Origin: an uncultured Bacteroidales bacterium | Lineage (GTDB): Bacteria; Bacteroidota; Bacteroidia; Bacteroidales; Bacteroidaceae | NCBI GenBank assembly: GCA_902771725.1 | Contig: CACXXT010000002.1 | Coordinates: forward strand, 1-64,000 | Direction of reading: 5' to 3' | DNA length: 64,000 bases | Shown here: piece by piece, positions 8,903 to 17,053 of the stretch | Numbering within the stretch: the stretch's first letter is position 1 | Layout: each line of letters begins with the position of its first letter | Notes under the pieces: generated by a model | Told to the model about the DNA's origin: nothing | Seen by the model: the letters and a program-made list of their open reading frames with translations, nothing else | The model's database searches: none | Program-made: the position numbers and the translations under genes

Positions 8903-10228
8903 TTAATTATCTCGGGCAAAGTCTTTTAATAGAGGATAGTTTATAGGATCAGCATTTTTATATACAGGCCGCTCTCCAACTCCCTCCGTGGGAGTGAGAA
9001 CCTCTTTCCCATTAGATTGCATGGAATATATGGATTCCTCATCCTCGCTATTGGCTATGCAGCCCTCCCCCCCACGGGGGGAGCGGGGAGAGGGGCCGAT
9101 GAGCTCCAGCAACCGGCCTACTGCTTCTTCCTCCGGAATGTTTTTTTCCACACATTCCTTGCCGCGATAGAGGCTGACCTTGCCGCGGGCTGCACCTACG
9201 TAACCGTAGTCCGCATCCGCCATCTCACCGGGTCCGTTGACGATACAGCCCATGATGCCGATTTTCAGGCCTGTCAGGTGGCTGGTGGCGGCCTTGATGC
9301 GCTGGATGGTGGTAGGGAGGTCATAGAGAGTACGTCCGCAGCCGGGACAGCTGATATACTCCGTCTTGGTCATGCGCAGTCGGGCAGCCTGCAGGAGGCT
9401 GTACGCCACGGGAATCTCATTCTCGGGCGGTTCGGAGAGCGAGACGCGGATGGTGTCGCCGATACCATCTACGAGCAGTGCTCCGATTCCTACGGCCGAC
9501 TTCAGCCGTCCGTCCTCGCCCTCGCCGGCTTCCGTAACACCCAGATGCAGGGGATAGGTCATGCCCTCGGCGTCCATAGCCCGGCACAGCAGACGCACGG
9601 ACTCCACCATCACCACGGTGTTCGAGGCCTTGATACTGACCACGACATCCTTGAAATGTACGCGCTCGCACACACGCAGGAACTCCATACAGCTTTCTAC
9701 GATACCGGCGGGTGTGTCGCCGTAGCGCGACATGATGCGGTCGCTGAGCGAGCCATGGTTGACACCGATACGCACTGCCGTTCCGTGTTCCCGACAGATA
9801 TCGAGGAAGGGAATGAGGCGGTTCTCTATCTTCTGGAGCTCCGCAGCATATTCCTCGTCGGTGTACTCCAACTTCTTGAACTGACGGGCGGCATCGACGT
9901 AGTTGCCGGGGTTTATTCGCACCTTTTCGCAGTAGCGGGCAGCCACGTCAGCCACAGCTGGGTTGAAGTGAACGTCTGCCACCAGAGGCACGTCGCAGCC
10001 GGCAGCCCGCACGCGCTCGCGGATGATGCGCATATTCTCTGCCTCGCGCACGCCCTGGGTGGTCAGTCGCACCAACTCACCGCCGGCAGCGGCGATGGCC
10101 AGAATCTGGCGCACGCAGCCCTCGGTGTCCATCGTGGAGGTGGTGCACATCGACTGCACGCGCACGGGGTTGTCGCCTCCGATTCCTATATTTCCGACGC
10201 GAACTTCGTGGGTCTTTCTTCGTTGCAC
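8903..10228 (-). CDS. ispG: 4-hydroxy-3-methylbut-2-en-1-yl diphosphate synthase (IspG/GcpE)
   Basis: The penultimate enzyme of the non-mevalonate isoprenoid pathway; it uses a [4Fe-4S] cluster to reduce MEcPP to HMBPP. The 441 residues start at GTG 10228. The N-terminal TIM barrel (VRVQSMCTTST, VADVHFNP, VRINPGN, GVTEAGEG) is followed by the Fe-S domain with CPGCGRT and GIMGCIVNGPGE. Many Bacteroidota, Chlamydia and plant enzymes have an extra central domain between SLSEPPENEIPVA and the Fe-S domain; here the two are joined directly, so this is the short type. Residues about 378-425 are an added peptide encoded by the palindromic repeat at 8955-9097, and 16 further residues follow before the stop. 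cysS follows after 41 bp; purE lies 21 bp upstream. Confidence 0.93.
   Translation of the reverse strand: MQRRKTHEVRVGNIGIGGDNPVRVQSMCTTSTMDTEGCVRQILAIAAAGGELVRLTTQGVREAENMRIIRERVRAAGCDVPLVADVHFNPAVADVAARYCEKVRINPGNYVDAARQFKKLEYTDEEYAAELQKIENRLIPFLDICREHGTAVRIGVNHGSLSDRIMSRYGDTPAGIVESCMEFLRVCERVHFKDVVVSIKASNTVVMVESVRLLCRAMDAEGMTYPLHLGVTEAGEGEDGRLKSAVGIGALLVDGIGDTIRVSLSEPPENEIPVAYSLLQAARLRMTKTEYISCPGCGRTLYDLPTTIQRIKAATSHLTGLKIGIMGCIVNGPGEMADADYGYVGAARGKVSLYRGKECVEKNIPEEEAVGRLLELIGPSPRSPRGGEGCIANSEDEESIYSMQSNGKEVLTPTEGVGERPVYKNADPINYPLLKDFARDN
8955..9097 (-). repeat. Palindromic coding element B (two inverted units) in the ispG 3' end
   Basis: Two ~60-bp units face each other around a short AT-richer centre. 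The left unit (minus strand GGCCCCTCTCCCCGCTCCCC) is the reverse complement of the element in the fucosyltransferase gene over about 30 bp. The right unit (TCTAATGGGAAAGAGGTTCT then CACTCCCACGGAGGGAG) aligns with the cysS element. The frame stays open through both, giving GPSPRSPRGGEGC and SNGKEVLTPTEGVGERP. Confidence 0.8.
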
Positions 10229-10249
10229 TTTAGTTTGATGTTTAAGAGT

Positions 10250-10753
10250 TTAAAGTTTAAACTTATACTTCACTTCTGCCAGCTCCTGGTTGGCCTTGAC
10301 GATTTTCTGCGCCAGTCCCTTCTTATATTCACGCATGCGCTGGGCCAGCGCCTCGTCCGTCAGTGCCAGCATCTCGCAGGCCAGCACGGCAGCATTCTGC
10401 GCGCCGTTGACGCCCACGGTGGCGACAGGTATTCCGGGAGGCATCTGGACGATAGAGAGCAGGGCGTCCAGGCCGTCGAGCATTCCCTTGATGGGCACGC
10501 CGATAACCGGCAACGTGGTCTGTGCGGCGATGACTCCCGGCAGAGCGGCAGCCATACCGGCAGCAGCAATGATGACCTTGAGTCCGCGGCCTTCAGCCTC
10601 GCGGGCAAATTTCTCTACCTCCGACGGCGTGCGGTGTGCCGAGAGGGCATTCATCTCAAAAGGAACTTCGAGTTCGTCGAGGAACTTGGCAGCTTTCTCC
10701 ATGACCGGCAGGTCGCTGGTGCTGCCCATGATGATGGAAACGAGTGGAGTCAT
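10250..10753 (-). CDS. purE: N5-carboxyaminoimidazole ribonucleotide mutase (PurE)
   Basis: This purine-biosynthesis enzyme moves the carboxyl group of N5-CAIR to give CAIR. Its 167 residues are the standard class I PurE length. The N-terminal loop GSTSDLPVM, the motif NALSAHRTPSEV and the mid-protein AAAGMAAALPGVIAAQTTLP and GVPIKGMLDGLDALLSIVQM are all characteristic of the phosphate- and base-binding site. The ATG at 10753 follows a TACCTTTG promoter box by about 50 bp. ispG starts 21 bp beyond the purE stop, so purE, ispG and cysS may share a transcript. Confidence 0.95.
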   Translation of the reverse strand: MTPLVSIIMGSTSDLPVMEKAAKFLDELEVPFEMNALSAHRTPSEVEKFAREAEGRGLKVIIAAAGMAAALPGVIAAQTTLPVIGVPIKGMLDGLDALLSIVQMPPGIPVATVGVNGAQNAAVLACEMLALTDEALAQRMREYKKGLAQKIVKANQELAEVKYKFKL

Positions 10754-10802
10754 ATCTTGTTAATTATTGGGAAAGTTGTATTTAATGTTGTTTTTCCGAC
10801 TG

Positions 10803-10810
10803 CAAAGGTA
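10803..10810 (-). promoter_or_regulatory. Bacteroidota -7 box (TACCTTTG) for purE
   Basis: TACCTTTG on the minus strand, 50 bp before the purE ATG. It fits the TAnnTTTG element and could drive purE-ispG-cysS. Confidence 0.6.
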
Positions 10811-10854
10811 CGTGGTTTTTGGGAAATGACCAAAAAAAAGCGGCTAAAAATACG

Positions 10855-10900
10855 CTATCACTCTTTATCAACCGCTGGTGGCGGCTGAAAAGAGTGATAG
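10855..10900 (-). terminator. Terminator hairpin after the GH3 gene
   Basis: The arms CTATCACTCTTT and AAAGAGTGATAG are perfectly complementary, and an inner CAGCCGCC/GGCGGCTG-type pairing extends the stem. On the minus strand the hairpin is followed by T-rich sequence (CGTATTTTTAG). It lies 54 bp after the GH3 stop and could also act in the other direction. Confidence 0.7.
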
Positions 10901-10953
10901 ACCCGGTTTTTTAAATTGGTGATTAGGTGTTATCTTGCTGTGTTCGTTGGCGG

Positions 10954-13629
10954 TCAGTTGAGCTCCACGATGAAGCTGTTGAGGTCTTCCGTCCGGGAAC
11001 TGGTTCCATAGAGCAGTTCGTAGCGGCCTGGGTGAGCCTGCATATTGTTCGTGGCGGGGTTCCAGAGCTCGAAGGTCTTGGGCGTCAGCGGCAGTTCGGC
11101 CACTGCCGTCTGTCCGGCTTTGATATCTATGCGCTGGAATCCTCGCAGCGAGCGCAGTGGTCCTTCGGTGTCCGAGAGGTCGCGCACATAGAGTTGCAGG
11201 ACTTCGGCTCCGTCGCAGCGGCCGGTGTTCCTGACGGGCACTCGGAGTGTGGCATCCAAGTTGGAAAGCGCGAGTTGCAAGGTGTTTTTTTCACTAACTA
11301 ACGATTCATTATCCTTACTTACAATTTTGCACTCGCTGCTTTCCACTTGAAATGCAGTATAGCTGAGTCCGTAGCCGAAGGCAAACAGGGGGTCGGAGAA
11401 ATAGCGGTAGGTGCGTCCTTTCATGGAGTAGTCTTCGTAGTCCGGTAGCTGGTCGGTGCTGCGATAGAAGGTGATCGGGAGCTTGCCGCTGGGACAGACG
11501 TCGCCGAAGAGCACGTCGGCCACGGCAGTGCCTCCCTCCTGCCCTGCGTACCAGGCCTGGACGATGGCATCGCAGGTCTCCGTCTCGGGCTGCAGGGCGA
11601 TGGCCGATCCGGAGCAGTTGACGAAGACGACGGTCTTGCCGGCAGCCTTCAGCGCCTTCAGGAAATCGCGCTGCACGCGGGGCAGTTCGATATTCGTGCG
11701 GTCGCCGCCCTTGAATCCTTCGATCTGAACGGGCATTTCCTCACCTTCCAGTGCCGGTGAGATACCGCCGACGAAGACCACGGTCTGGATTCCTGCCAGC
11801 TGACGCACGATGGCCTGATAGTCGATGGGCAGTTCCTTGGCGACATCGATTTTCAGGTCGGCACCCCAAGTGGGCACAAAGGCATAGCGCACCTCAATCT
11901 GATAGGACTTGCCAGCCTCGGCCTGGAGCGCTGTGCGGGTGGGTGTGGAGCGCCACGAATGCACGCGCTGCTTCCGCTCGCCGTCGACGTACACCTCATA
12001 GTGCCCGGTGCCCTGAACGTTGATTACATACTCCCCGGCCTCGCGCGGCGTGAAGGTGGTTTCGTACTTGGCAGAGAAGTCGGACAGCGCCACTCCGGGA
12101 GCGAAGTTATGCATGCCTGCGGTGGTGACGGCCAGCGGAGTCGTGTACTGCTGGGTGCAGACGGGAGTTCCCTCCATCTTCATGTTGTTCCAGAAGGTGC
12201 CCCGCAGTCCGGCGCGCCCGTCGCTGCGGCACTCGCTGGCCAGGCGGCAGTCCATCACCTGGTCGTAGGTGAGGTCGCAGCCGGGCAGATAGAGCAATTT
12301 GCCATTCGACGATTTGCCGCCTGCAATTTTCTCTCTTTTCACCTTCAGCTTCCCGCAGATACCGTCGAGAATGGTGATGGTGTGGTTGGGTGTGCCGTTG
12401 TAGTTGCCCCACATCATGGGTTGGTTGTCTGCGTTGGGACCTACTACGGCAATGCGCTCCTTGCCGGCCTTCAGCGGCAGCACATTATTCTTGTTTTGCA
12501 GCAGCACGATACACTGCCGCGCCATATCCAGTGACTTCTGTGCGCTCTCGCGGGTGGACATCGCGGAATAGGGAATCTTGCTCCACTCCACCAGCGCGGG
12601 GTCGTCCATCTCACCCAGGTCAAAGCGTCCTTCCAGCAGCCGCACGACGTGCTTGTTCACCTCTTCCTCCGAGAGCAGTCCGCGTCGCACGGCTTCTGGG
12701 ATGCTGCGGTAGGCGTAGTCGTAGCCGCATTCCACGTCCGTTCCGGCGAGCACAGCCTTGGCCGAACCGTGGACGGCGTCCGTCGATGACTTGTGGGAAG
12801 TATAGAAATCGCTAACGGCACCGCAGTCGCTGACGACCAGGTACTTGAAGCCCCACTCATCGCGCAGGATCTGCTGGAGCAAACGGGAGCTGCCGCAGCA
12901 GGGGTCATCGTCCAGCCGCTGGTAGGCACACATCACCTCGCGCACGTGCGCGTCTTCTACTAAGGTCTTGAAGGCCGGCAGGTAGGTTTCCCAGAGGTCA
13001 CGCGGTTCCACATTTGTGAGGTTGGCCGAGTGTCGCGTGTATTCGGGTCCGCTGTGTACGGCGTAGTGCTTGGCGCAGGCCCAGAGCTTGCGGTACTTCG
13101 CGGTCTCGGGTCCCTGCAGTCCGCGCACCACCTGAGTGCCCATGACACTGGTCAGGTAAGGGTCTTCGCCGTAGGTCTCCTGTCCTCGTCCCCAGCGCGG
13201 GTCGCGGAAGATGTTGACATTAGGTGTCCAGACGCTGAGACTGTGGAACTTCTCGTCCTCGCCGCCATTGAGCATTCGTTGGTTGTACTGGGCGCGGAAC
13301 TCCGTACTGGCGACGTCGAACACCTTATATACCATCGCCGGGTTGAAGCTTGCTGCCATACCCACGGGTTCGGGGAAGACGGTGACGTTGCCCTGGTTGG
13401 CAGCGCCGTGCAGGGCCTCGCTCCACCAGAAGAATTTGCGGATTCCCAGACGGGGAATGGCGGGTGACTCGTCCAGCATCAGTTGTGCCTTCTCTTCCAG
13501 CGTCAGTCGCTGGCAGAGGTCCTGGGCACGTTCGCGGGCGCTTAGTGCGGGGTTCTGGTAGGGATAAGTCTGCGCTGCCAGGGCGGAAGCGAAGCAGAGA
13601 AATGCAATCACGAGGAGCTCCTTTTTCAT
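10954..13629 (-). CDS. GH3 beta-glycosidase with inserted PA14 domain
   Basis: A secreted or periplasmic exo-acting glycosidase (beta-glucosidase or beta-xylosidase type) of 891 residues with a signal peptide at 1-19. The N-terminal TIM barrel has WSEALHG, RDPRWGRGQETYGEDP, KHY, and the nucleophile motif VVSDCGAV with Asp268. The second alpha/beta domain begins near KNNVLPLK (about 380). A PA14 sugar-binding insert occupies about 474-615 (GLRGTFWNNM ... YEVYVDGERKQ), splitting the second domain as in other GH3 enzymes. A fibronectin-III-like end domain follows (about 800-890). The start is preceded by a TACCTTTG box. Its sugar specificity cannot be read from sequence; the WWSEALHG pattern is frequent in xylosidase-type members. 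Confidence 0.92.
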   Translation of the reverse strand: MKKELLVIAFLCFASALAAQTYPYQNPALSARERAQDLCQRLTLEEKAQLMLDESPAIPRLGIRKFFWWSEALHGAANQGNVTVFPEPVGMAASFNPAMVYKVFDVASTEFRAQYNQRMLNGGEDEKFHSLSVWTPNVNIFRDPRWGRGQETYGEDPYLTSVMGTQVVRGLQGPETAKYRKLWACAKHYAVHSGPEYTRHSANLTNVEPRDLWETYLPAFKTLVEDAHVREVMCAYQRLDDDPCCGSSRLLQQILRDEWGFKYLVVSDCGAVSDFYTSHKSSTDAVHGSAKAVLAGTDVECGYDYAYRSIPEAVRRGLLSEEEVNKHVVRLLEGRFDLGEMDDPALVEWSKIPYSAMSTRESAQKSLDMARQCIVLLQNKNNVLPLKAGKERIAVVGPNADNQPMMWGNYNGTPNHTITILDGICGKLKVKREKIAGGKSSNGKLLYLPGCDLTYDQVMDCRLASECRSDGRAGLRGTFWNNMKMEGTPVCTQQYTTPLAVTTAGMHNFAPGVALSDFSAKYETTFTPREAGEYVINVQGTGHYEVYVDGERKQRVHSWRSTPTRTALQAEAGKSYQIEVRYAFVPTWGADLKIDVAKELPIDYQAIVRQLAGIQTVVFVGGISPALEGEEMPVQIEGFKGGDRTNIELPRVQRDFLKALKAAGKTVVFVNCSGSAIALQPETETCDAIVQAWYAGQEGGTAVADVLFGDVCPSGKLPITFYRSTDQLPDYEDYSMKGRTYRYFSDPLFAFGYGLSYTAFQVESSECKIVSKDNESLVSEKNTLQLALSNLDATLRVPVRNTGRCDGAEVLQLYVRDLSDTEGPLRSLRGFQRIDIKAGQTAVAELPLTPKTFELWNPATNNMQAHPGRYELLYGTSSRTEDLNSFIVELN

Positions 13630-13661
13630 ACGTTTGTGCGTGCTTTTAGGTTTTTCCGCCG

Positions 13662-13669
13662 CAAAGGTA
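13662..13669 (-). promoter_or_regulatory. Bacteroidota -7 box (TACCTTTG) for the GH3 gene
   Basis: TACCTTTG on the minus strand about 33 bp before the GH3 ATG; a normal TAnnTTTG element and leader length. Confidence 0.6.
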
Positions 13670-13752
13670 AGGAGAAATCGCCATATCGCATAGCGTCCCT
13701 TGTCTCAAAAAGTATAAAATCTATTTCATTTCGTACCCAGGCGACATAAAAA

Positions 13753-13792
13753 GAACATCCCTGCCCACCGATTGAAGGTGTCAGGGATGCTC
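13753..13792 (-). terminator. Terminator after tRNA-Arg
   Basis: On the minus strand GAGCATCCCTGACACC pairs with GGTGGGCAGGGATGTTC (one bulged region), followed directly by TTTTTATG. It starts 4 bp after the mature tRNA end and is a convincing intrinsic terminator. Confidence 0.8.
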
Positions 13793-13796
13793 TTCG

Positions 13797-13868
13797 TAGC
13801 CCCGAGGGGAATCGAACCCCTATCTAAAGTTTAGGAAACTTCTATTCTATCCGTTGAACTACAGGGCC
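13797..13868 (-). tRNA. tRNA-Arg (anticodon CCU)
   Basis: The 72-nt gene folds into a full cloverleaf. The acceptor stem GGCCCTG pairs with CGGGGCT (with G-U pairs), and the D arm is GTTC/GAAT. The anticodon stem GAAGT/ACTTT encloses the loop TTCCTAA, giving anticodon CCT (reads AGG). The T arm is AGGGG-TTCGATT-CCCCT, and the discriminator base is A. CCA is not encoded. An intrinsic terminator follows and the YfhO-family gene lies 56 bp upstream. Confidence 0.93.
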
Positions 13869-13924
13869 GCGAATTTGGCCGCGAAGATAGTGGAAATTAT
13901 CGACGCGGCCAAATTTTCGGGCAA

Positions 13925-16435
13925 TTATTCTTCGTTGGACTTGCGTCGGCGGTAGATTTCCCATCCTACGAGCGCCAGAAGCAGCAGCACAAGTGCCACC
14001 AGGGAGGTGTTGGCGATAGCCTCGGTGGTGTGCAGGCTCTGTGGGTCAAAGCGGAATTCTACGGTGTGCTTGCCGGCGGGCAGGACGATGGCCCTGAGGA
14101 CATAGTTTGCACGCAGCACCTGCGTGGGCTGACCGTCCACGGTGCACTGCCATCCGGGATAATAGATATCCGAGAAGACAGCCACGCCGCCTGTGGTCTC
14201 TGCTTCGTAGCTGAGGGCATTCGCCTCGTAGGAAGTCAGCCGGATAGACCCGCTGCCAGGCATCAGTTCAGTCTGGCCGGCACCCTCTGCAGCATTACTG
14301 CCGAAGATGGCCGTCGTGGGATTCTCCTTCAGCATCTCCAGGTCAGCAAGCTCCATATCCGCATCGTCTGCCATCACCACGCGCTCTGCCATCCAGGCAT
14401 TGCCCATCGCCCAGGGATTCTGGACGGGTGCCGTCTGTCCGCCCTGCAGCGGCAGAATGGCATACTTCGTGTTGAGCATGTTCAGCACGGGGAAGAGCGA
14501 ATCACCACGGATGCTGTCCAGGCGGCCGCCGGTCTCGGCAACAGTATTGTGGAGCTCAAAGAGTTCCGGCTGGATATACGCCTCGATGAGTTCCTGGTAG
14601 CGACGCAGCTTGGCAGCATGATATCCGCCAATACTCTTGTGCCAATAGGAGGTGGAATTGTCGTTGAAAGTACTGACGGCGAGGTTGACCACGCGGTAGT
14701 ACGTATCGGGGTCTTGCAGAATGGCCTCGTCCGTGGGTGTCTTCTGGAAGAACTGGGCAGGGGGCTGCGGAGCGGAGAACATAGCATCGTTCAGGTAGCG
14801 CTTGTTCACATCCCACATATCAGCGGTGCAGAGCACGATGAGGCAGGCCACAGCCATCCAGGCCTTGATTTTCTTGAAATAGAACGTCAGCAGCACGGCA
14901 CAGCCCACGAGGATGATGAGCAGCGAGCGGCCTGCGTCGGCGGTGAACACGGCGCGGCGCATATCATTGAGGTTGGCAAAGATGGGTGTCAGCATCTCCT
15001 TGGGGATGTAGCCCTGGTCCGAAGCATTCTGCAGCATCTGCATCTCGCCGGAGCTGATGTAGTTGCCGAAGAACACATCGGGCAACAGCCAGAAGAGCAG
15101 ACAAGCGCCTGCGGTGAGTGCGAGAGCGCAGCCCAACGCGGTCTTGAACTTCGGGAGCCAGTCTTCTGTCTGCATGAGTTCCTTCAGCGCCAGCATAGCC
15201 AGCAGGGGGATGGTGAATTCGGCGATGACAAGGATACTGGCCACGGTGCGGAACTTATCGTACATCGGCACATAGTCCAGCCACAAGTCTGTCCAGGGCA
15301 TGAAATTCTTACCCCAGGCCAGGGTGATGCTGAGCAGCGTGGCTATCAAAAGTGCCCATTTCATCGGTCCTTTGACGATGAACAGTCCGAGTACGAAGAG
15401 GAAGAGTACGAAGGCACCTACGTAAACCGGGCCGCTGGTGCCGGGCTGTTCACCCCAGTATTGCCCCAGGCTCTGGTAGATAGGCATATAGGTAGGATCC
15501 GCTTTCTTCATGGCCGTCTGGCTCTGCGTCAGCGGCTGGCTGGCTCCTCCCTTGGCGTTGGGCACGAGCAGTGTCCAGGTCTCCCCGATACCATAGCTCC
15601 AGGCGGTGATGTAGTCGCGCTCCAGTCCGCTGCTGGTCTGGTTGGCGGGGTCTTTGGTCTTCTGCGTCAGTTCGCTCTTGCCGCGCATGCTTTCCTTGGA
15701 GTACTGCCAGGTATGGTAGAGGTTCGAAGCGTTGATGGCTATGCCGATGATGCAGCCGAGGGCGAACACCGCGGTGGCCGAAAGCCACTTCTTCAGGCCT
15801 ATTCCTAAGAACGCCAGCGCCATCAGCGCGATGACAAACGCGAAGTAGTAGGTCATCTGAACGTGGTTGGACATGATCTGCAGCGCCATGAACACCGCCG
15901 TCACCAGCAGACCCCAGCCGTAGCGCCCGCGGTAGCAGAGCACCATACCGGCTATGGTTGGAGGTATATAGGCCAGCGTGTAGAATTTCCAGATATGTCC
16001 CGCACCTATTATAATAAAGTAGTACGAGGAGAACGCCCACAGCACGGCTCCCAGCGCTGCCATCCAGACCTTGAAGTCGAAGGCGCGCAGCAGGATATAG
16101 AATCCCAGCAGCATGACGAAGATGTAGCGCACGTAGTCAGGGAGGTAGAGACGATAGGCCTGCTCCGCTTTCTGCAGCCGCTCCGTAGAGGGGTAAGAGG
16201 GAGCCATCTGGTAGGTCGGCATACCGCTGAAGAGGGTGTTCGTCCAGCGCGTGCGCTCGCCGTCGTGGTTCTTGCGATAGGCTTCCATCTCAGATGATGC
16301 GCCGGCTCCGCCGCTGTGGTCGTGACCGGTCAGCACGTAGCCTTCACTGACGGGGTTGAAGAAGTAGGCAAAGCTGAGGGCGGCAAAGAACAGGATTGCC
16401 AGTACATCAGGCAGAAGGTGTTTCAACTGCTTCAT
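13925..16435 (-). CDS. YfhO-family polytopic membrane protein
   Basis: An 836-residue protein with about a dozen or more hydrophobic helices. The first helix is at about 12-28 (VLAILFFAALSFAYFF); an extracytoplasmic loop with the conserved-looking THGHDHSGG-like LTGHDHSGGAGASSEMEAYR follows. Further helices lie at about 105-450 and 505-545. A large soluble region (about 555-800) ends in a GWQCTVDGQPTQVLRANYVLRA beta segment, and a last helix (about 805-825) ends in the basic tail YRRRKSNEE. This matches the Bacteroidota YfhO/GT-C-like family, members of which are implicated in glycosylating envelope polymers. Actual substrate unknown. It lies between rpsO and tRNA-Arg, same strand. Confidence 0.85.
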   Translation of the reverse strand: MKQLKHLLPDVLAILFFAALSFAYFFNPVSEGYVLTGHDHSGGAGASSEMEAYRKNHDGERTRWTNTLFSGMPTYQMAPSYPSTERLQKAEQAYRLYLPDYVRYIFVMLLGFYILLRAFDFKVWMAALGAVLWAFSSYYFIIIGAGHIWKFYTLAYIPPTIAGMVLCYRGRYGWGLLVTAVFMALQIMSNHVQMTYYFAFVIALMALAFLGIGLKKWLSATAVFALGCIIGIAINASNLYHTWQYSKESMRGKSELTQKTKDPANQTSSGLERDYITAWSYGIGETWTLLVPNAKGGASQPLTQSQTAMKKADPTYMPIYQSLGQYWGEQPGTSGPVYVGAFVLFLFVLGLFIVKGPMKWALLIATLLSITLAWGKNFMPWTDLWLDYVPMYDKFRTVASILVIAEFTIPLLAMLALKELMQTEDWLPKFKTALGCALALTAGACLLFWLLPDVFFGNYISSGEMQMLQNASDQGYIPKEMLTPIFANLNDMRRAVFTADAGRSLLIILVGCAVLLTFYFKKIKAWMAVACLIVLCTADMWDVNKRYLNDAMFSAPQPPAQFFQKTPTDEAILQDPDTYYRVVNLAVSTFNDNSTSYWHKSIGGYHAAKLRRYQELIEAYIQPELFELHNTVAETGGRLDSIRGDSLFPVLNMLNTKYAILPLQGGQTAPVQNPWAMGNAWMAERVVMADDADMELADLEMLKENPTTAIFGSNAAEGAGQTELMPGSGSIRLTSYEANALSYEAETTGGVAVFSDIYYPGWQCTVDGQPTQVLRANYVLRAIVLPAGKHTVEFRFDPQSLHTTEAIANTSLVALVLLLLALVGWEIYRRRKSNEE

Positions 16436-16468
16436 GATAGTCTGTTTAATGCGTTGTGAATAAAAGGA

Positions 16469-16501
16469 AGCTGCGCCTCCTATTTTAAGGGAAGCGCAGC
16501 T
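16469..16501 (-). terminator. Terminator after rpsO
   Basis: On the minus strand AGCTGCGCTTCCC pairs with GGAGGCGCAGCT (one G-U and a small mismatch) around an AT loop, followed by TCCTTTTATT. It lies 28 bp after the rpsO stop. Confidence 0.75.
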
Positions 16502-16528
16502 GTGGATTGTCGCGAAGGAGGCTGCGCC

Positions 16529-16798
16529 TTACTTACGCAGACCCAGAGCCTTGACGATGGCACGGTAGCGATTGATATCGCGCGTCTTCAGGTAGTTCAG
16601 CAGTGCGCGACGCTTGCCGACCAGTCCGGTCAGTGCACGCTCGGTGCTGTGGTCCTTACGGTTCTTCTTCATGTGCTCCGTCAGGTGGCTGATGCGGTAG
16701 CTGAAGAGTGCAATCTGGCTCTCGGCACTACCCGTGTCGGTCGTGCCCTTGCCGAACTTCTCGAAGAGTTCGGACTTCTTAGCGGAATCTAAGTACAT
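16529..16798 (-). CDS. rpsO: 30S ribosomal protein S15
   Basis: The 89-residue protein is the exact family length. It carries the S15 signature LTEHMKKNRKDHSTERALTG followed by LVGKRRALLNYLKTRDINRY. It binds 16S rRNA early in assembly of the small-subunit platform. A longer in-frame extension upstream is not used: the promoter box at 16911-16918 and the family length place the start at ATG 16798-16796 (MYLDSAKKSELFEKFG). The leader of about 105 nt contains a small hairpin, ACCCG-AAAA-CCGGGT, that could take part in S15 autoregulation; that is only a suggestion. Confidence 0.96.
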   Translation of the reverse strand: MYLDSAKKSELFEKFGKGTTDTGSAESQIALFSYRISHLTEHMKKNRKDHSTERALTGLVGKRRALLNYLKTRDINRYRAIVKALGLRK

Positions 16799-16910
16799 AA
16801 CTTTTTGATGATAAATAGTGAATGAATTACATCCTTCAGGTGGCGAGCCGTCGTCATCAATCGTCGCGCACCCACCCTCGAATGCACCCGGTTTTCGGGT
16901 TAAGCGGCCG

Positions 16911-16918
16911 CAAAGGTA
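16911..16918 (-). promoter_or_regulatory. Bacteroidota -7 box (TACCTTTG) for rpsO
   Basis: TACCTTTG on the minus strand, giving a leader of roughly 105 nt before the S15 start. Confidence 0.6.
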
Positions 16919-17053
16919 CAAAAAAGTTTAGAGTTTAGGCGTTAGCGTTTAGAGTTTTTTTCTGCGAGGCCGTCCTCCGCCTCTTTTTTAACGTTCTTTC
17001 ACTTCTCTGCGAACCTTTCCGCACACTCTGCGCCCCATTTGTCACTTCTTAGG

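Noticed and set aside
16958..16992. Hairpin GAGGC...GCCTC plus T-run between rpsO and the OmpA-family gene as a terminator
   Set aside because: The T-run follows on the plus strand, but both adjacent genes are on the minus strand and the stem is only about 5 bp.
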